From JACKOF01 sp041571855 (GTDB lineage: Bacteria; Pseudomonadota; Gammaproteobacteria; Pseudomonadales; Porticoccaceae): a DNA stretch of 25,099 bases. The stretch lies in assembly GCA_041571855.1 (NCBI GenBank), contig JBFFTH010000010.1, positions 1 through 25,099 of the forward strand. Direction: 5' to 3'. A model generated the notes under the pieces. The model was not told where the DNA came from and searched no databases. It worked only from the letters and a program-made list of their open reading frames with translations. The position numbers and the translations under genes were made by a program. Positions 7,857-16,095 of this stretch are shown one piece after another (the stretch's first letter is position 1; each line of letters opens with the position of its first letter).

Positions 7857-8375
7857 ATGCATCCAAATCAACTACCGGAACTGTCCCGGCGAACTTTTCT
7901 CTGCCGCACCCTGCAGGTGCTGGGTGCCGCGGCTGCGATGCCTCTGGCCTCGGTTAGCCTTGCTTCCAGCCACGCACCGCAGGCGGAAAGCTTTCTGAAC
8001 GGAGGCGAACTGGCAACACTGGACGCCTTGGCAGACAGCTTGATTCCCAGTGGTGGAGCCTTTGGTCCCGGTGCTCGAGACGTCAAACTATTGGTTCATA
8101 TCGACGACTATCTGCACCGGATCGATCCCCGGGTAGCAACAGGCTTTCGCGGTGCACTAGTCTATATCGAAACCGAGGCGCCGGCGCTGGCTGGCAAGTC
8201 TTCCCCATTCTCGGCACTCGATGCCGAGAGTCGCGCTGCAGTTCTGCAGGCAATGCTGGACACACCCGGCTTGTCCCGCGGCGTATTTCTCGCCAGCAAG
8301 AACGTCTGCATGGTTAACTTTTATACGCTGGATCAAGTCTGGCAATTCACCGGCTATGACGGCCCAATGCTTTGA
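7857..8375 (+). CDS. Tat-exported small subunit of GMC dehydrogenase (gluconate 2-dehydrogenase subunit 3-like)
   Basis: The 172-residue product has a twin-arginine signal, SRRTFLC at residues 10-16, followed by the hydrophobic VLGAAAAMPLASVSLA and a likely cleavage site near 37-40. The rest (FLNGGELATLDALADSLIPS, then a helical body) matches the gluconate 2-dehydrogenase subunit 3 family, the small gamma-type subunits that carry a cofactor-loaded GMC partner through the Tat system. The next gene, nine bases downstream, encodes a GMC flavoprotein with no export signal of its own, which fits this hitchhiker role. Translation starts two bases after a run of ten G residues, an unusual ribosome-binding site. 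The subunit itself is not expected to be catalytic. Confidence 0.85.
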   Translation: MHPNQLPELSRRTFLCRTLQVLGAAAAMPLASVSLASSHAPQAESFLNGGELATLDALADSLIPSGGAFGPGARDVKLLVHIDDYLHRIDPRVATGFRGALVYIETEAPALAGKSSPFSALDAESRAAVLQAMLDTPGLSRGVFLASKNVCMVNFYTLDQVWQFTGYDGPML

Positions 8376-8384
8376 GGATTTGAC

Positions 8385-9917
8385 ATGATTGTACAGGGCC
8401 ACGAAATCAACGAAACACTCAACCTGCAAACACACACGCTGGTAGTAGGTTCTGGCTCGGGTGGCGGCGTCGCGGCTTTCCACCTGGCTGAAGCAGGAGT
8501 AGATACCCTGGTGATCGAGGAAGGCGGTTACCATGTCGCCAGCGAGTTCAACCAGCGGGAAGAAGATATGTTCCCCATGCTATATCGCAATGGTGGCCAG
8601 CAGACCACCAGCGATGGCATGGTCAGTGTCTTGCAGGGTTCCTGCTACGGCGGTGGAACTGTAATCAACACCTCGGACTGCGTGCCCATCCCTCCGGAGG
8701 TGCTGCAGCACTGGCAGAAACTTTCCGGCACCACCGACTGGACCGAAAAAAGTCTTGAGGAGTCCTATGCGAGGGTCGGGAAAAATATCAACCAAAGGCG
8801 CGTCAACAAATCACTGATCAACCAGAACAACAGCATGCTGGCCTCTGCGGCGAAGAAGCTAGGCTGGCATTCGCACGTTATGGAATCGAACCGCAAGGGC
8901 TGTATCGGCAGCGGCTACTGCGTTGTCGGCTGTTCCTACGATGCACGACTGGGCACCAACCTGAGCTACCTGCCGTGGGCTATCGAAAAGGGCGCCCGGG
9001 TCTATACCGATGTTCGCTGCGATCGCATCGAACGTCTGCAGGGCGGAACCTATCGTGTTCACTGCACTGTTGTGCAGCGGGGCTTGCGTACGCCGCGCCT
9101 GCCGCTCACCATTGACTGTGAACGCGTGATTCTGGCCGCCAGTTCAATTCACTCGCCGGCCATCCTCGCACGTTCGGGCCTGCTGCCGGACCTGCCCCAA
9201 CTGGGGAGGAATCTCACCCTGCAACCACAGCTCGGCGTTATCAGTTTCTTCGACGAAGACATTATCCAGTGGCGAGGCGCACCGCAATCCATCGCCGTGG
9301 ATCAATTTGACGACAACACCGCAGAGAAGGGTCTGCGCGGCTTCCGTATGGAAGGCTGGGGTGGTGTTGTCGGCCTGCCCTCGGTGCTGTTACCCGGCTT
9401 TGGTAAAGATCACAAGGAACTAACAGGGCGCATGCGCCAGACAGCAGTTACCGCGCTGCTGGTGCCGGATCAACCCTCGGGTAGCATCAGCTATCAGTGG
9501 AACGAACAGGGCCGCGTCATCCCAAAAATCGACTACACGATGACCGCCGAGTGGAAGCAGCGCCTGGTTGAAGGCATGAAACGCTGCGGGGAACTGCTGT
9601 TTGCCGCCGGTGCAAAACAGATCAGCTTCACCAACCAGGCCTTTCCGCTGTTGACCAGCCCCGATGAGTTGCACAAGGTTGAGAGCTTTCCCATCGAGCC
9701 AGGCTTGTCGGTTTTTACCTCTGCCCACAACCAGGGCACCTGCCGCATGGGCAGTTCCAAGGAGAACAGCGTTGTCGACCAGAACCTGCGCCTGCACACC
9801 GGTGACAATATCTATGTTATGGACGCCTCGGTGATGCCAAGCAGTGCTTCGACCCACGTGATGTTGCCGATCATGGTGGTGGCAGATCGCGCAATACACC
9901 GAATGCTTGATGCCTGA
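8385..9917 (+). CDS. GMC-family FAD dehydrogenase with [3Fe-4S]-type cysteine motif
   Basis: This 510-residue flavoprotein should oxidise a sugar, polyol or other alcohol in the periplasm. The FAD Rossmann motif VGSGSGGG lies at 21-28, with E45 as the expected ribose ligand. The C-terminal GMC domain supplies H448 (SAHNQGTCRMG) and H491 (STHVMLP), a His-His pair as in glucose oxidase rather than His-Asn. Cysteines 173, 179 and 183 form C-x5-C-x3-C, the spacing that binds a [3Fe-4S] cluster in Burkholderia FAD glucose dehydrogenase. No signal peptide is present; export would be by complex formation with the Tat subunit encoded nine bases upstream. Electrons could pass from FAD via the cluster to the cytochrome c encoded in the same unit. 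The Burkholderia enzyme uses a multi-heme partner, whereas only a mono-heme protein is seen here. Substrate is not predictable. Confidence 0.88.
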   Translation: MIVQGHEINETLNLQTHTLVVGSGSGGGVAAFHLAEAGVDTLVIEEGGYHVASEFNQREEDMFPMLYRNGGQQTTSDGMVSVLQGSCYGGGTVINTSDCVPIPPEVLQHWQKLSGTTDWTEKSLEESYARVGKNINQRRVNKSLINQNNSMLASAAKKLGWHSHVMESNRKGCIGSGYCVVGCSYDARLGTNLSYLPWAIEKGARVYTDVRCDRIERLQGGTYRVHCTVVQRGLRTPRLPLTIDCERVILAASSIHSPAILARSGLLPDLPQLGRNLTLQPQLGVISFFDEDIIQWRGAPQSIAVDQFDDNTAEKGLRGFRMEGWGGVVGLPSVLLPGFGKDHKELTGRMRQTAVTALLVPDQPSGSISYQWNEQGRVIPKIDYTMTAEWKQRLVEGMKRCGELLFAAGAKQISFTNQAFPLLTSPDELHKVESFPIEPGLSVFTSAHNQGTCRMGSSKENSVVDQNLRLHTGDNIYVMDASVMPSSASTHVMLPIMVVADRAIHRMLDA

Positions 9918-9942
9918 TTAGGGTTGCAAGGCGCATATTTGC

Positions 9943-9964
9943 AAAGCCGCTTCAGAGCGGCTTT
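9943..9964 (+). terminator. Hairpin terminator after the GMC gene
   Basis: AAAGCCGC (9943-9950) and GCGGCTTT (9957-9964) form a perfect 8-bp stem with loop TTCAGA, 25 bases after the GMC stop codon. The stem ends in TTT and T-rich sequence follows. It also lies beyond the end of the convergent TonB operon and may work in both directions; no other terminator is visible before 10099. Confidence 0.65.
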
Positions 9965-10098
9965 GTCACTTTCACCATGACACAAAAAGCCGTTTCCCTG
10001 CCCTGTGCTTAATTTCTCCAGAAAGAAATCGAGTTGTTATAAAAGCAATGGAGAACAGAGTTTACATGGGGAAAAGCCACTGTAGCCTTACTTCGAGA

Positions 10099-10512
10099 CT
10101 ATTGTTTTCCGGGCACCAGTGAAACATCGTAGACATTGGCTGCCCGGGATGCATCTGCGACTGCCACAAAAGTCTTTGCTGAAGCTTTTGGGCTTGCCAC
10201 CACGATCACCGGCGCTTGCGGCGATTCGGCATGCAGGCGCTCTATGTTGGCCCGCACCGAGCGCAAATCGATACGGCGCCCCTCAATCCAGATTTCGTTA
10301 TTGGCATTTATGTCTACCAGGATGGGGGCAGCCTCTTCACTTGGCGGCTGTTGCTCCTGATCCGGCGGCTGAACCACCTCGACCCCCACCTCTTTGACAA
10401 AGGATGCGGTAACAATAAAAAAGATAAGCATGATAAACACCACATCCAGCATGGGTGTCAGGTCTATCTCATTGCTTTCTTCTTCAAGCCGCCTTCTCTT
10501 TTTGTGACTCAC
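10099..10512 (-). CDS. Second ExbD/TolR-type protein of the TonB operon
   Basis: The 137-residue product has a charged cytoplasmic start (SHKKRRRLEEE), one membrane helix and a periplasmic domain. The helix begins DLTPMLDVVFIMLIFF, with D23 corresponding to the essential proton-path aspartate of ExbD. The start is the GTG at 10512, preceded by AGAGG with six bases between. It is the last gene of the operon, 32 bases after the TPR gene. It shares an uninterrupted 23-residue identical stretch with the other ExbD of the operon, while the periplasmic halves differ, so the two arose by duplication and may form mixed or alternative motor complexes. No gene follows on this strand before the convergent GMC gene. 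Confidence 0.88.
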   Translation of the reverse strand: MSHKKRRRLEEESNEIDLTPMLDVVFIMLIFFIVTASFVKEVGVEVVQPPDQEQQPPSEEAAPILVDINANNEIWIEGRRIDLRSVRANIERLHAESPQAPVIVVASPKASAKTFVAVADASRAANVYDVSLVPGKQ

Positions 10513-10544
10513 TGTTAACCTCTGTTCCGCTGCGCTGGGTCAGC

Positions 10545-11852
10545 CTATATATTCAGTTTTTCCTGCCGCTCTTTTTCCGCTTTGACGTAGGCAATCCACT
10601 GGTCGGCAAATCGCTTGCTGCGCTCGTCTGTGGCCGCTTTGCTAAAGTGCTCAATGGCAGGGACATATTGCTTATTCTTCATCAACGAAATGCCCATCAC
10701 TATATGGAGCTGATCAACCCGCTTGATGCCACCTTTCGCAAACGCTTTTTCGCCTGCGACCAGGGCTTCACTGATCTTGTCATTCTCCAGGTAGATGCCG
10801 GCAAGACGCGCATAGAGATCGCCCTTGTCTGACTTTGACGCCGCTTTTTCCATTTGCGGCAAGGCCTTTTTGGCCTCCCGCGACATGCTCCAGGCCATGG
10901 CCAGGGTTTCCAGGTTTTCTGAGGTCTCCTCTATCTGCCCGGCCTTTATACCCCTATCGATGACCTTTGCCGCCAAATACGGCGCATCCTGGCCGAGAAA
11001 CAGGTAGGCCAGGTTTAACAGTTCTTTCTCAGTGTTGAGGGCACCCATCATGTAGGCGACTTCAAGGCTATGCAGCTGTTCTTTTTCCCTGCCAACCTGA
11101 CCGAACATGCCGGACAACTGCTTCCAGTAAATTGCTTTCGGGTAGTGCTTAACCAGTTTTTCAAGCACCTTGAGCGTATTTTTACTGTCATCGAGTTCGA
11201 AATAGACCGCGCGTTGCAGCACAAGCCAGTTTTCTCTGGGTATCTTGCCTTTTTCCTCGTAAAGCGTAATCGCCTTGTTGATATTCACCAGTGCCTGTTT
11301 CATCTCATTGAGCTGGTAATAGCTCTGCGCCAGAAGCGCATAGGGTTCAGCACCGACGACGGGTTGCAGGGTCATCCACTCTTTCAGCAGGGCGATCGCG
11401 CCTTTGTAATCTTCCTGTACAAACTTCAACTGTGCCAGTGTATACAGCGTGCCAAGCTGCAGTGCATCGCTCAGCTGCTCTTCTGCCAGCACCTTTTCGT
11501 AGTAAGCAATTGCCGCATGGTAGTCCTCGAGTGAGTAATAAACCCAGCCAAAATAATTCCAGAGGTTGGCTTTTTCAAAACTCGAGTAGGTGCTCGATCT
11601 CGACTTCTCCAGGCCTTTCAGAATTGACAGGGCTCCCGGCCAGTCAGACGCCTCGGTTTTTTCCTGGACCCTGGCAAAATCCTTGAAAACCCTCTCGCTC
11701 AAGGCATAGGTTTTTTTGGTCCTGTACTGGGTTTTTTGCTTCTCCTCGGCGGCAACATGGGCTACAGGCGATAGCACGCATATCAACAATGCCAGGATAG
11801 CTGCGATCGACGCCCTGATCCTGCTTCTGTCTGTTGTCGCCCACTTACCCAT
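10545..11852 (-). CDS. Exported TPR-repeat protein of the TonB operon
   Basis: The 435-residue product begins with a basic segment and hydrophobic core (ASIAAILALLICVLSP) ending in AHVAA near residue 35, a signal peptide. The remainder is all helical, with repeated 34-residue-like units such as NYFGWVYYSLEDYHAAIAYY and PYALLAQSYYQLNEMKQALV, that is, tetratricopeptide repeats for protein contacts. It should be periplasmic. A TPR gene directly after tonB is a known feature of TonB2-type clusters in Vibrio and relatives, where it is thought to assist TonB function. Here it lies 17 bases after tonB and before the second exbD. The ATG at 11852 has an AGG about seven bases upstream. A specific partner cannot be named. 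Confidence 0.82.
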   Translation of the reverse strand: MGKWATTDRSRIRASIAAILALLICVLSPVAHVAAEEKQKTQYRTKKTYALSERVFKDFARVQEKTEASDWPGALSILKGLEKSRSSTYSSFEKANLWNYFGWVYYSLEDYHAAIAYYEKVLAEEQLSDALQLGTLYTLAQLKFVQEDYKGAIALLKEWMTLQPVVGAEPYALLAQSYYQLNEMKQALVNINKAITLYEEKGKIPRENWLVLQRAVYFELDDSKNTLKVLEKLVKHYPKAIYWKQLSGMFGQVGREKEQLHSLEVAYMMGALNTEKELLNLAYLFLGQDAPYLAAKVIDRGIKAGQIEETSENLETLAMAWSMSREAKKALPQMEKAASKSDKGDLYARLAGIYLENDKISEALVAGEKAFAKGGIKRVDQLHIVMGISLMKNKQYVPAIEHFSKAATDERSKRFADQWIAYVKAEKERQEKLNI

Positions 11853-11869
11853 AAATAAGCCTATTCGCG

Positions 11870-12481
11870 CTAGTCAGCAATCTTAAAGGTGATCTTGTTG
11901 CGTACGCCGCTAACCTCCACCGGTTCACCATCAATCACCCGCGGCTTGTACTTGAATTTCAACACAGCCTTTATCGCCGCGTTGTTAAAGACGTTTTCAG
12001 GCTCCTGTTCCACGATTACCGGGTCGCGAACAGAACCATTGGCTGTGACGGTAAATTCGACAATCACGTAGCCTTCAATCCCGCGTGAAAGGGCCCAGTT
12101 CGGATAGCGCGGCTGGATTTTGACAATGGGTAAATATTCGCCATCGGACCCGAAGCCACCCACGCCCTTCACGTCCAGGTTTGGTCTCGCCAGAGGAGCC
12201 GACATATTGAGCGGATCCGGGTTCAGATCCGGCCGATCAAACTCCAACTGTGGCATCTCAGGGGGTGTAGCAGCCACCTCGATCTTCTCCGGTTTCACTT
12301 CTTCAAACCGGGTTTCAATCTTGCGCTCCGGCATAAAAATACTTGCCAGCTTTCGCTCATCGGTTTCCTGTGCTGGCCTGGCATCAAATGCTATCAATGC
12401 GTACATCAAAGCAAACAGCCCAAAGGTTGTTGCCAGCGCAAGCACCACTGCCACGCCATTTCTCAATACACTCATGGCCAT
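11870..12481 (-). CDS. TonB-family energy transducer (TonB2-like, short)
   Basis: The 203-residue product has an N-terminal membrane anchor (about residues 9-31, VAVVLALATTFGLFALMYAL), a short proline- and charge-containing spacer (about 32-115) and a C-terminal TonB domain (about 118-203) with YPNWALSRGIEGYVIVEFTV and a final KYKPRVIDGEPV region. It should span the periplasm and pass motor energy to TonB-dependent outer-membrane receptors. The spacer lacks the long Pro-Lys repeats of E. coli TonB, typical of TonB2-type proteins that work with a TtpC-like ExbB and a TPR partner. The ATG overlaps the stop of the upstream exbD by one base (TAATG), which suggests translational coupling. A second in-frame ATG two codons later is possible. 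Confidence 0.92.
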   Translation of the reverse strand: MAMSVLRNGVAVVLALATTFGLFALMYALIAFDARPAQETDERKLASIFMPERKIETRFEEVKPEKIEVAATPPEMPQLEFDRPDLNPDPLNMSAPLARPNLDVKGVGGFGSDGEYLPIVKIQPRYPNWALSRGIEGYVIVEFTVTANGSVRDPVIVEQEPENVFNNAAIKAVLKFKYKPRVIDGEPVEVSGVRNKITFKIAD

Positions 12482-12885
12482 TAATTCTTCAGTGTTGAGA
12501 TGGAGACATCCGGTATGCCTGCTTCCGTGGCCGCTTTCGCCACCACACTGAGCATTTCAATACTGGCTTCACCATCGGCCTGAATCACCATCGTTCCCCT
12601 GGGGTTTTCAGCATGCATCCGCTCGATATGCGTTTTAATCGTGCGTGCATCTACCTGCTTTTTATCCACCCAGACCTCGTTGTTGCTCGTGATGGCAACA
12701 AGAATACTGGCTCTGCTCTTTGCCTCTGCCGTCACTGCGAGCGGCTTGTTGACCTCGATACCGGGCTCTTTGATAAAAGAGGCAGTGACAATAAAAAAAA
12801 TCAGCATGATAAACACCACGTCCAGCATCGGTGTCAGGTCAATCGCACTCTCTTCGGTAACAGCGGGTTTCGATCTTCTGGCCAT
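12481..12885 (-). CDS. exbD: ExbD/TolR-type proton-channel subunit
   Basis: The 134-residue product has a basic N-terminus, a single helix starting DLTPMLDVVFIMLIFF with the essential Asp at residue 22, and a periplasmic domain of about 90 residues. In ExbB-ExbD motors this aspartate carries protons through the ExbB pore. The gene lies 22 bases after exbB and overlaps tonB by one base, the normal exbB-exbD-tonB order. The DNA coding for its helix is about 85 percent identical, by hand alignment of some 75 bases, to that of the second ExbD at the operon end. TolR is excluded by the tonB context and the absence of tolA or tolB. Confidence 0.92.
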   Translation of the reverse strand: MARRSKPAVTEESAIDLTPMLDVVFIMLIFFIVTASFIKEPGIEVNKPLAVTAEAKSRASILVAITSNNEVWVDKKQVDARTIKTHIERMHAENPRGTMVIQADGEASIEMLSVVAKAATEAGIPDVSISTLKN

Positions 12886-12907
12886 CTAAGGTCTCTTCTG
12901 TACCGGG

Positions 12908-13441
12908 TCAGTCGTGTTCGAGGGTCAGGTGATCAGCAAAGAGATGGTTTTCCTTATCCGCTTTGCGACTGACATAAGTGTTGCCAAAAATACCGGACAA
13001 TGCCGCCACCATCCCTGCCATGGTTGGAATCGTCGCCTTGGAAACACCACCTGCCATTGACCGGGCATCACCTCCACCGCTGACTGCCAGGACATTGAAT
13101 ACCTCGATCATGCCCGTTACCGTGCCCAGCAGGCCCAGCAGGGGCGCCAGTGCCACCAGCGTTTTGATCATGTCCCGGTTTCTGTTGACCTTTTCCTCCA
13201 CCCGCGAAATCATCGCGTAGCGGATCTGGTGGGCATTCCAGGAAGATCTCTCATCCCGCCCCTGCCAGCGTTGCAGGGCCGTATCAATATCCCTTTTCAT
13301 CCCGCCTGCGTGGTAGTACCAGATACGCTCAAAAATCAGCGTCCACATGACCAGGGTGAGAGCCGCAATCAGCCACAATACATCCCCACCCTGAGCCATG
13401 AAGGCGCGGATATTGGCGAGGGTATCTATCACTGCCAGCAC
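12908..13441 (-). CDS. exbB: ExbB/TolQ-type proton-channel subunit (short form)
   Basis: The 177-residue product has three membrane helices, near 20-42, 96-118 and 132-157. The middle one contains APLLGLLGTVTGMIE, the core signature of the MotA/TolQ/ExbB family. With ExbD it forms the proton-driven motor that energises TonB. The start is the GTG at 13441, supported by a strong GGAGG with a five-base spacer. It is shorter than E. coli ExbB (244 residues), as is usual for ExbB2-type proteins. It sits 18 bases after the long ExbB gene; the two share the helix-2 core almost exactly, so they are probably paralogues with distinct roles in one complex. Confidence 0.92.
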   Translation of the reverse strand: MLAVIDTLANIRAFMAQGGDVLWLIAALTLVMWTLIFERIWYYHAGGMKRDIDTALQRWQGRDERSSWNAHQIRYAMISRVEEKVNRNRDMIKTLVALAPLLGLLGTVTGMIEVFNVLAVSGGGDARSMAGGVSKATIPTMAGMVAALSGIFGNTYVSRKADKENHLFADHLTLEHD

Positions 13442-13459
13442 CTTTTCCTCCCCGGATCT

Positions 13460-14848
13460 CTAGGCGGATTGGCCGGTACGGGCTGTTTCCGCATTCTCGG
13501 CGACGATACCCGCACTTTGCTCTTCGAGGATATGCAACACCGTCTTGGCGCGACCGTTGACCAGGGTGTGCATCAACACTGTCGGGATTGCCACGCAAAG
13601 GCCGAGCACTGTGGTTACCAGGGCGCCCGAGATGCCGCCCGCCATGGCCTTCGGATCCCCGGCCCCGAAAATGGTGATCGCCTGGAAGGTAACGATCATC
13701 CCGGTAACCGTTCCCAGCAGGCCCATCAGCGGTGCCACCATGGAGATAATCTTCAAGAGGTTGAGTCCCGATTCAATTGCCGGCCTCTCCTTTATAATCG
13801 CTTCTTCCAGTTTCAACTCCATTGCCTCATAACCCGACCCGCGATTCTCTTCGGCAACGGCCAGCACCCTGCCGAGCGGATTGTCGTTTTTTGGCATGTC
13901 AGACTTAAGCTGTGACTTAACCTTCGCGCTGACACCCGTCAATACGACCAGGCGCCAACTGGCCAGCAGCAGGGCAAAGGCACCAACCCCTGAGATAATG
14001 TAGCCAACCAGACCACCCTGGTGCCAGCGCTCTTCGAGTGAAGGACTGTCAATCAATGCCGAGAGGAATGAGCCGCCCGAGGGACCCGTCGGATCAATAC
14101 CGACCCGGGTGAAGCCGGAAGTCGCGGCCGCCAGATTTTCTGCGGCAGACAGGTAGGCGCTGTCGGGCTGACGCGTCAGCTCGGCAATCTTCTCTCCGCT
14201 GGGCAGGAACTCAAGATAACGCCCCTCGGATACCAGGTTGAAGTTACCAATACGCACGACATCCTGCACCGCCTGCTCACCATCCGGCTTGATCACCGTG
14301 GCGCTGAATTTGACCACCCTGCCACCTTCAATGGTTTCGCGCTGTTGCTCATACCAGAGGCGCTCGATTTCCTCGATGGTTGGCAACTGCGTGGCGCTGT
14401 TCATTTTTTCGATCAGGCCATCGAGAAAAGCTGCACGACCGGGAAACTGCGCGCTGACCAGGGATGAACTCAGGTTGGCGCGCAAGTCCCCCGCGGTAGC
14501 CGTCAAATGTCCGAACATTTCTTTCAGTGAACCCAGTCGCTCCTGTAATTGTTCACGCTTTGCTGCTACCTCCAGTTCCCGCTGCTCATAGGTCTGCTCC
14601 AGCTGGCGGGATCTCGCCTCCTCTTTCGCCAGGTCCTGCTCGGCCTGCTTCAGCAGTTGCTGCTGGGCGGCCTTTTCTTTCAGAAATCGGGCCTCTCTCT
14701 CCCTGTGCTCTTTTGATTCGGCAATCTTGCCCTGCTTCACCATATCCAGCAGTTGATCCAGCGACTGCGCCTTCTCTTCCGCTACCACGCTGACACTGAA
14801 CAGCGCTGCCGTGGTAACTACCAGAATACCTTTTACCATCTTCTTCAT
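13460..14848 (-). CDS. Long ExbB-family protein with periplasmic coiled coil (TtpC-like)
   Basis: The 462-residue product has a signal peptide (1-23), a long charged coiled coil (about 45-115), a periplasmic domain (about 116-275) and a C-terminal MotA/TolQ/ExbB domain with helices near 279-303, 367-393 and 404-430, including APLMGLLGTVTGMIV. This architecture is that of TtpC, the extra ExbB-like protein required by the TonB2 system in Vibrio. It probably sits in the inner membrane and reaches into the periplasm to link the motor to TonB or to the DUF3450 and TPR partners. The ATG overlaps the stop of the DUF3450 gene by four bases (ATGA), so the two are translationally coupled. Which step it serves in this organism is inferred. 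Confidence 0.88.
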   Translation of the reverse strand: MKKMVKGILVVTTAALFSVSVVAEEKAQSLDQLLDMVKQGKIAESKEHREREARFLKEKAAQQQLLKQAEQDLAKEEARSRQLEQTYEQRELEVAAKREQLQERLGSLKEMFGHLTATAGDLRANLSSSLVSAQFPGRAAFLDGLIEKMNSATQLPTIEEIERLWYEQQRETIEGGRVVKFSATVIKPDGEQAVQDVVRIGNFNLVSEGRYLEFLPSGEKIAELTRQPDSAYLSAAENLAAATSGFTRVGIDPTGPSGGSFLSALIDSPSLEERWHQGGLVGYIISGVGAFALLLASWRLVVLTGVSAKVKSQLKSDMPKNDNPLGRVLAVAEENRGSGYEAMELKLEEAIIKERPAIESGLNLLKIISMVAPLMGLLGTVTGMIVTFQAITIFGAGDPKAMAGGISGALVTTVLGLCVAIPTVLMHTLVNGRAKTVLHILEEQSAGIVAENAETARTGQSA

Positions 14849-15627
14849 TGTGCAGCTTCCCCTGGCGCCGCAATTGGCAGATTCATAATGTCAATTGATG
14901 CCTGCTTGTTGGCAATTCGAAGCCCCTTCTGTATGGCACTGCGATAGTCACCGGAATCGAGCGCCACCCACTGGCGCCGTGCCTGGTCCCAGGCACCGGA
15001 CAATTCGGTGTCTTTTGTCTGGTATACCAGGGCAATACGACCCACTCGCAGCACATTGACTTCACGCTGCTTTCCATCGACCTCCAGGGTGTCTTCGTAG
15101 GCGTCGATTTTGCGTCCGTACTCGGCTTCAATCCTGTAGGCTTCCAGCAGCTGCCGGAATTTCTCGGCCAGGCTGATATCCGCGCGATCCATATTGCGCT
15201 GCAGCATCTCAATGCGCTCAGCACGCTCCTTGACATGAAACGGCACATCCAGCGCCACAAACTGTGCAAGCGAGTCCAGCATCTTCAGAAGTAAGGGCTG
15301 TACCTGACGTTCAATCACCGTCACATCCCTGATCGATTGCTCCAGCTGGTCGATCACTTGCAACTGGCTGGCAACCTGCTTCTCGAGCTGTGAATTGTAG
15401 ACGCGCAGTCCTTCGATCTCCTTGTTCACTGCCCTGAACGTCGATAACAGCTCATCGGTGTCGTCGGCCACCGAATCAATGCGCTTTTGTGAAGCCACCG
15501 CCTGTTCGGTTTTTGCCTCTCCTGCGTCAAGCACGGTTTCAACACTCGCAGCCAGCGCTGGCCCCGAAAAACTCATGCCGGCAGCAATCGCCAACAAGCA
15601 CGAATGGAATGGTCTTCGTTTCTTCAT
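14845..15627 (-). CDS. Exported coiled-coil protein, DUF3450 family
   Basis: The 260-residue product has a signal peptide (KKRRPF...LLAIAAG...GPALA, cleaved near residue 27). A coiled coil covers about 55-115 (RVYNSQLEKQVASQLQVIDQ), and a second helical part carries the DUF3450-type phrases VLRVGRIALVYQT and SGAWDQARRQWVALD. DUF3450 genes are regularly found first in TonB2/TtpC operons of marine gammaproteobacteria; the molecular role is not established. Periplasmic location and position as first gene suggest a scaffold or TonB-complex accessory. It begins at the ATG at 15627 after a weak AGAGAAAG. It overlaps the long exbB by four bases. Confidence 0.85.
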   Translation of the reverse strand: MKKRRPFHSCLLAIAAGMSFSGPALAASVETVLDAGEAKTEQAVASQKRIDSVADDTDELLSTFRAVNKEIEGLRVYNSQLEKQVASQLQVIDQLEQSIRDVTVIERQVQPLLLKMLDSLAQFVALDVPFHVKERAERIEMLQRNMDRADISLAEKFRQLLEAYRIEAEYGRKIDAYEDTLEVDGKQREVNVLRVGRIALVYQTKDTELSGAWDQARRQWVALDSGDYRSAIQKGLRIANKQASIDIMNLPIAAPGEAAQ

Positions 15628-16071
15628 AACTTTCTCTGATAAAACTGGTGTTTTAATTGACTCGTCAAATAGCTAAATGATTTTTACCGGTATTTTTACT
15701 CAACTGGCAACGCACCCTGACCCAGTGAATAACCCGGCAATTGGGGCAAGCCCCCGATCAACTCGAAGAACCCGGCCCCACCTCTGTCTCCGGCCTGGCC
15801 GCTGTCATTGGACCCATAGGCAAACAGAGTGTAATGAATGGGCTGCTAAGTACAAATATTTTCACAAACCTGCGCCGGCACGACAATGGCAACGGCGGCC
15901 CAACCGACGGGTGAACATCAGAAGCCAGCAGCCAATCACCGGAAGCCAAGCCAGCCAGAATTTTGGGGCGACCAGTTAAGCGTTGCGGTAATTTTAGGGA
16001 TGGCCTGTAGCCGTCACCTGTTTCCGGTTTAAAGCATGGTGTATGGTCGGGTTATGCTAGTGCGATATATC
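15628..16071. other. Intergenic region upstream of the TonB operon
   Basis: This should hold the operon promoter on the minus strand. TTGAGT with a weak TCATTT 17 bases later (near 15700-15675) is possible; TTGACG (15668-15663) with TTTTAT (15644-15639) fits the consensus better but would leave almost no leader before the ATG at 15627. A TACCGGTA palindrome lies in this stretch. I do not see a convincing Fur box. Open frames on either strand here (for example 15677-15979 plus) look random. Confidence 0.4.
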
Positions 16072-16090
16072 GCCACCTTGCAAAGGTGGC
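16072..16090 (-). terminator. Second hairpin after nhaD
   Basis: GCCACCTT (16072-16079) and AAGGTGGC (16083-16090) form a perfect 8-bp stem with a 3-base loop, immediately beyond the main nhaD hairpin. It has no T-run of its own and may back up termination. Confidence 0.45.
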
Positions 16091-16095
16091 GGCTT

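Noticed and set aside
10099..13441. Tol-Pal (TolQ-TolR) genes instead of ExbB-ExbD
   Set aside because: A TonB C-terminal domain is encoded between them and there is no tolA, tolB or pal.
13229..13915. Plus-strand open frame of 228 codons
   Set aside because: Antisense to both ExbB genes; composition rich in His, Gln and Arg as expected of a shadow frame.
15677..15979. Plus-strand open frame of 100 codons upstream of the TonB operon
   Set aside because: No ribosome-binding site, odd composition with many Arg, Pro, His and Trp, no motif; treated as intergenic.
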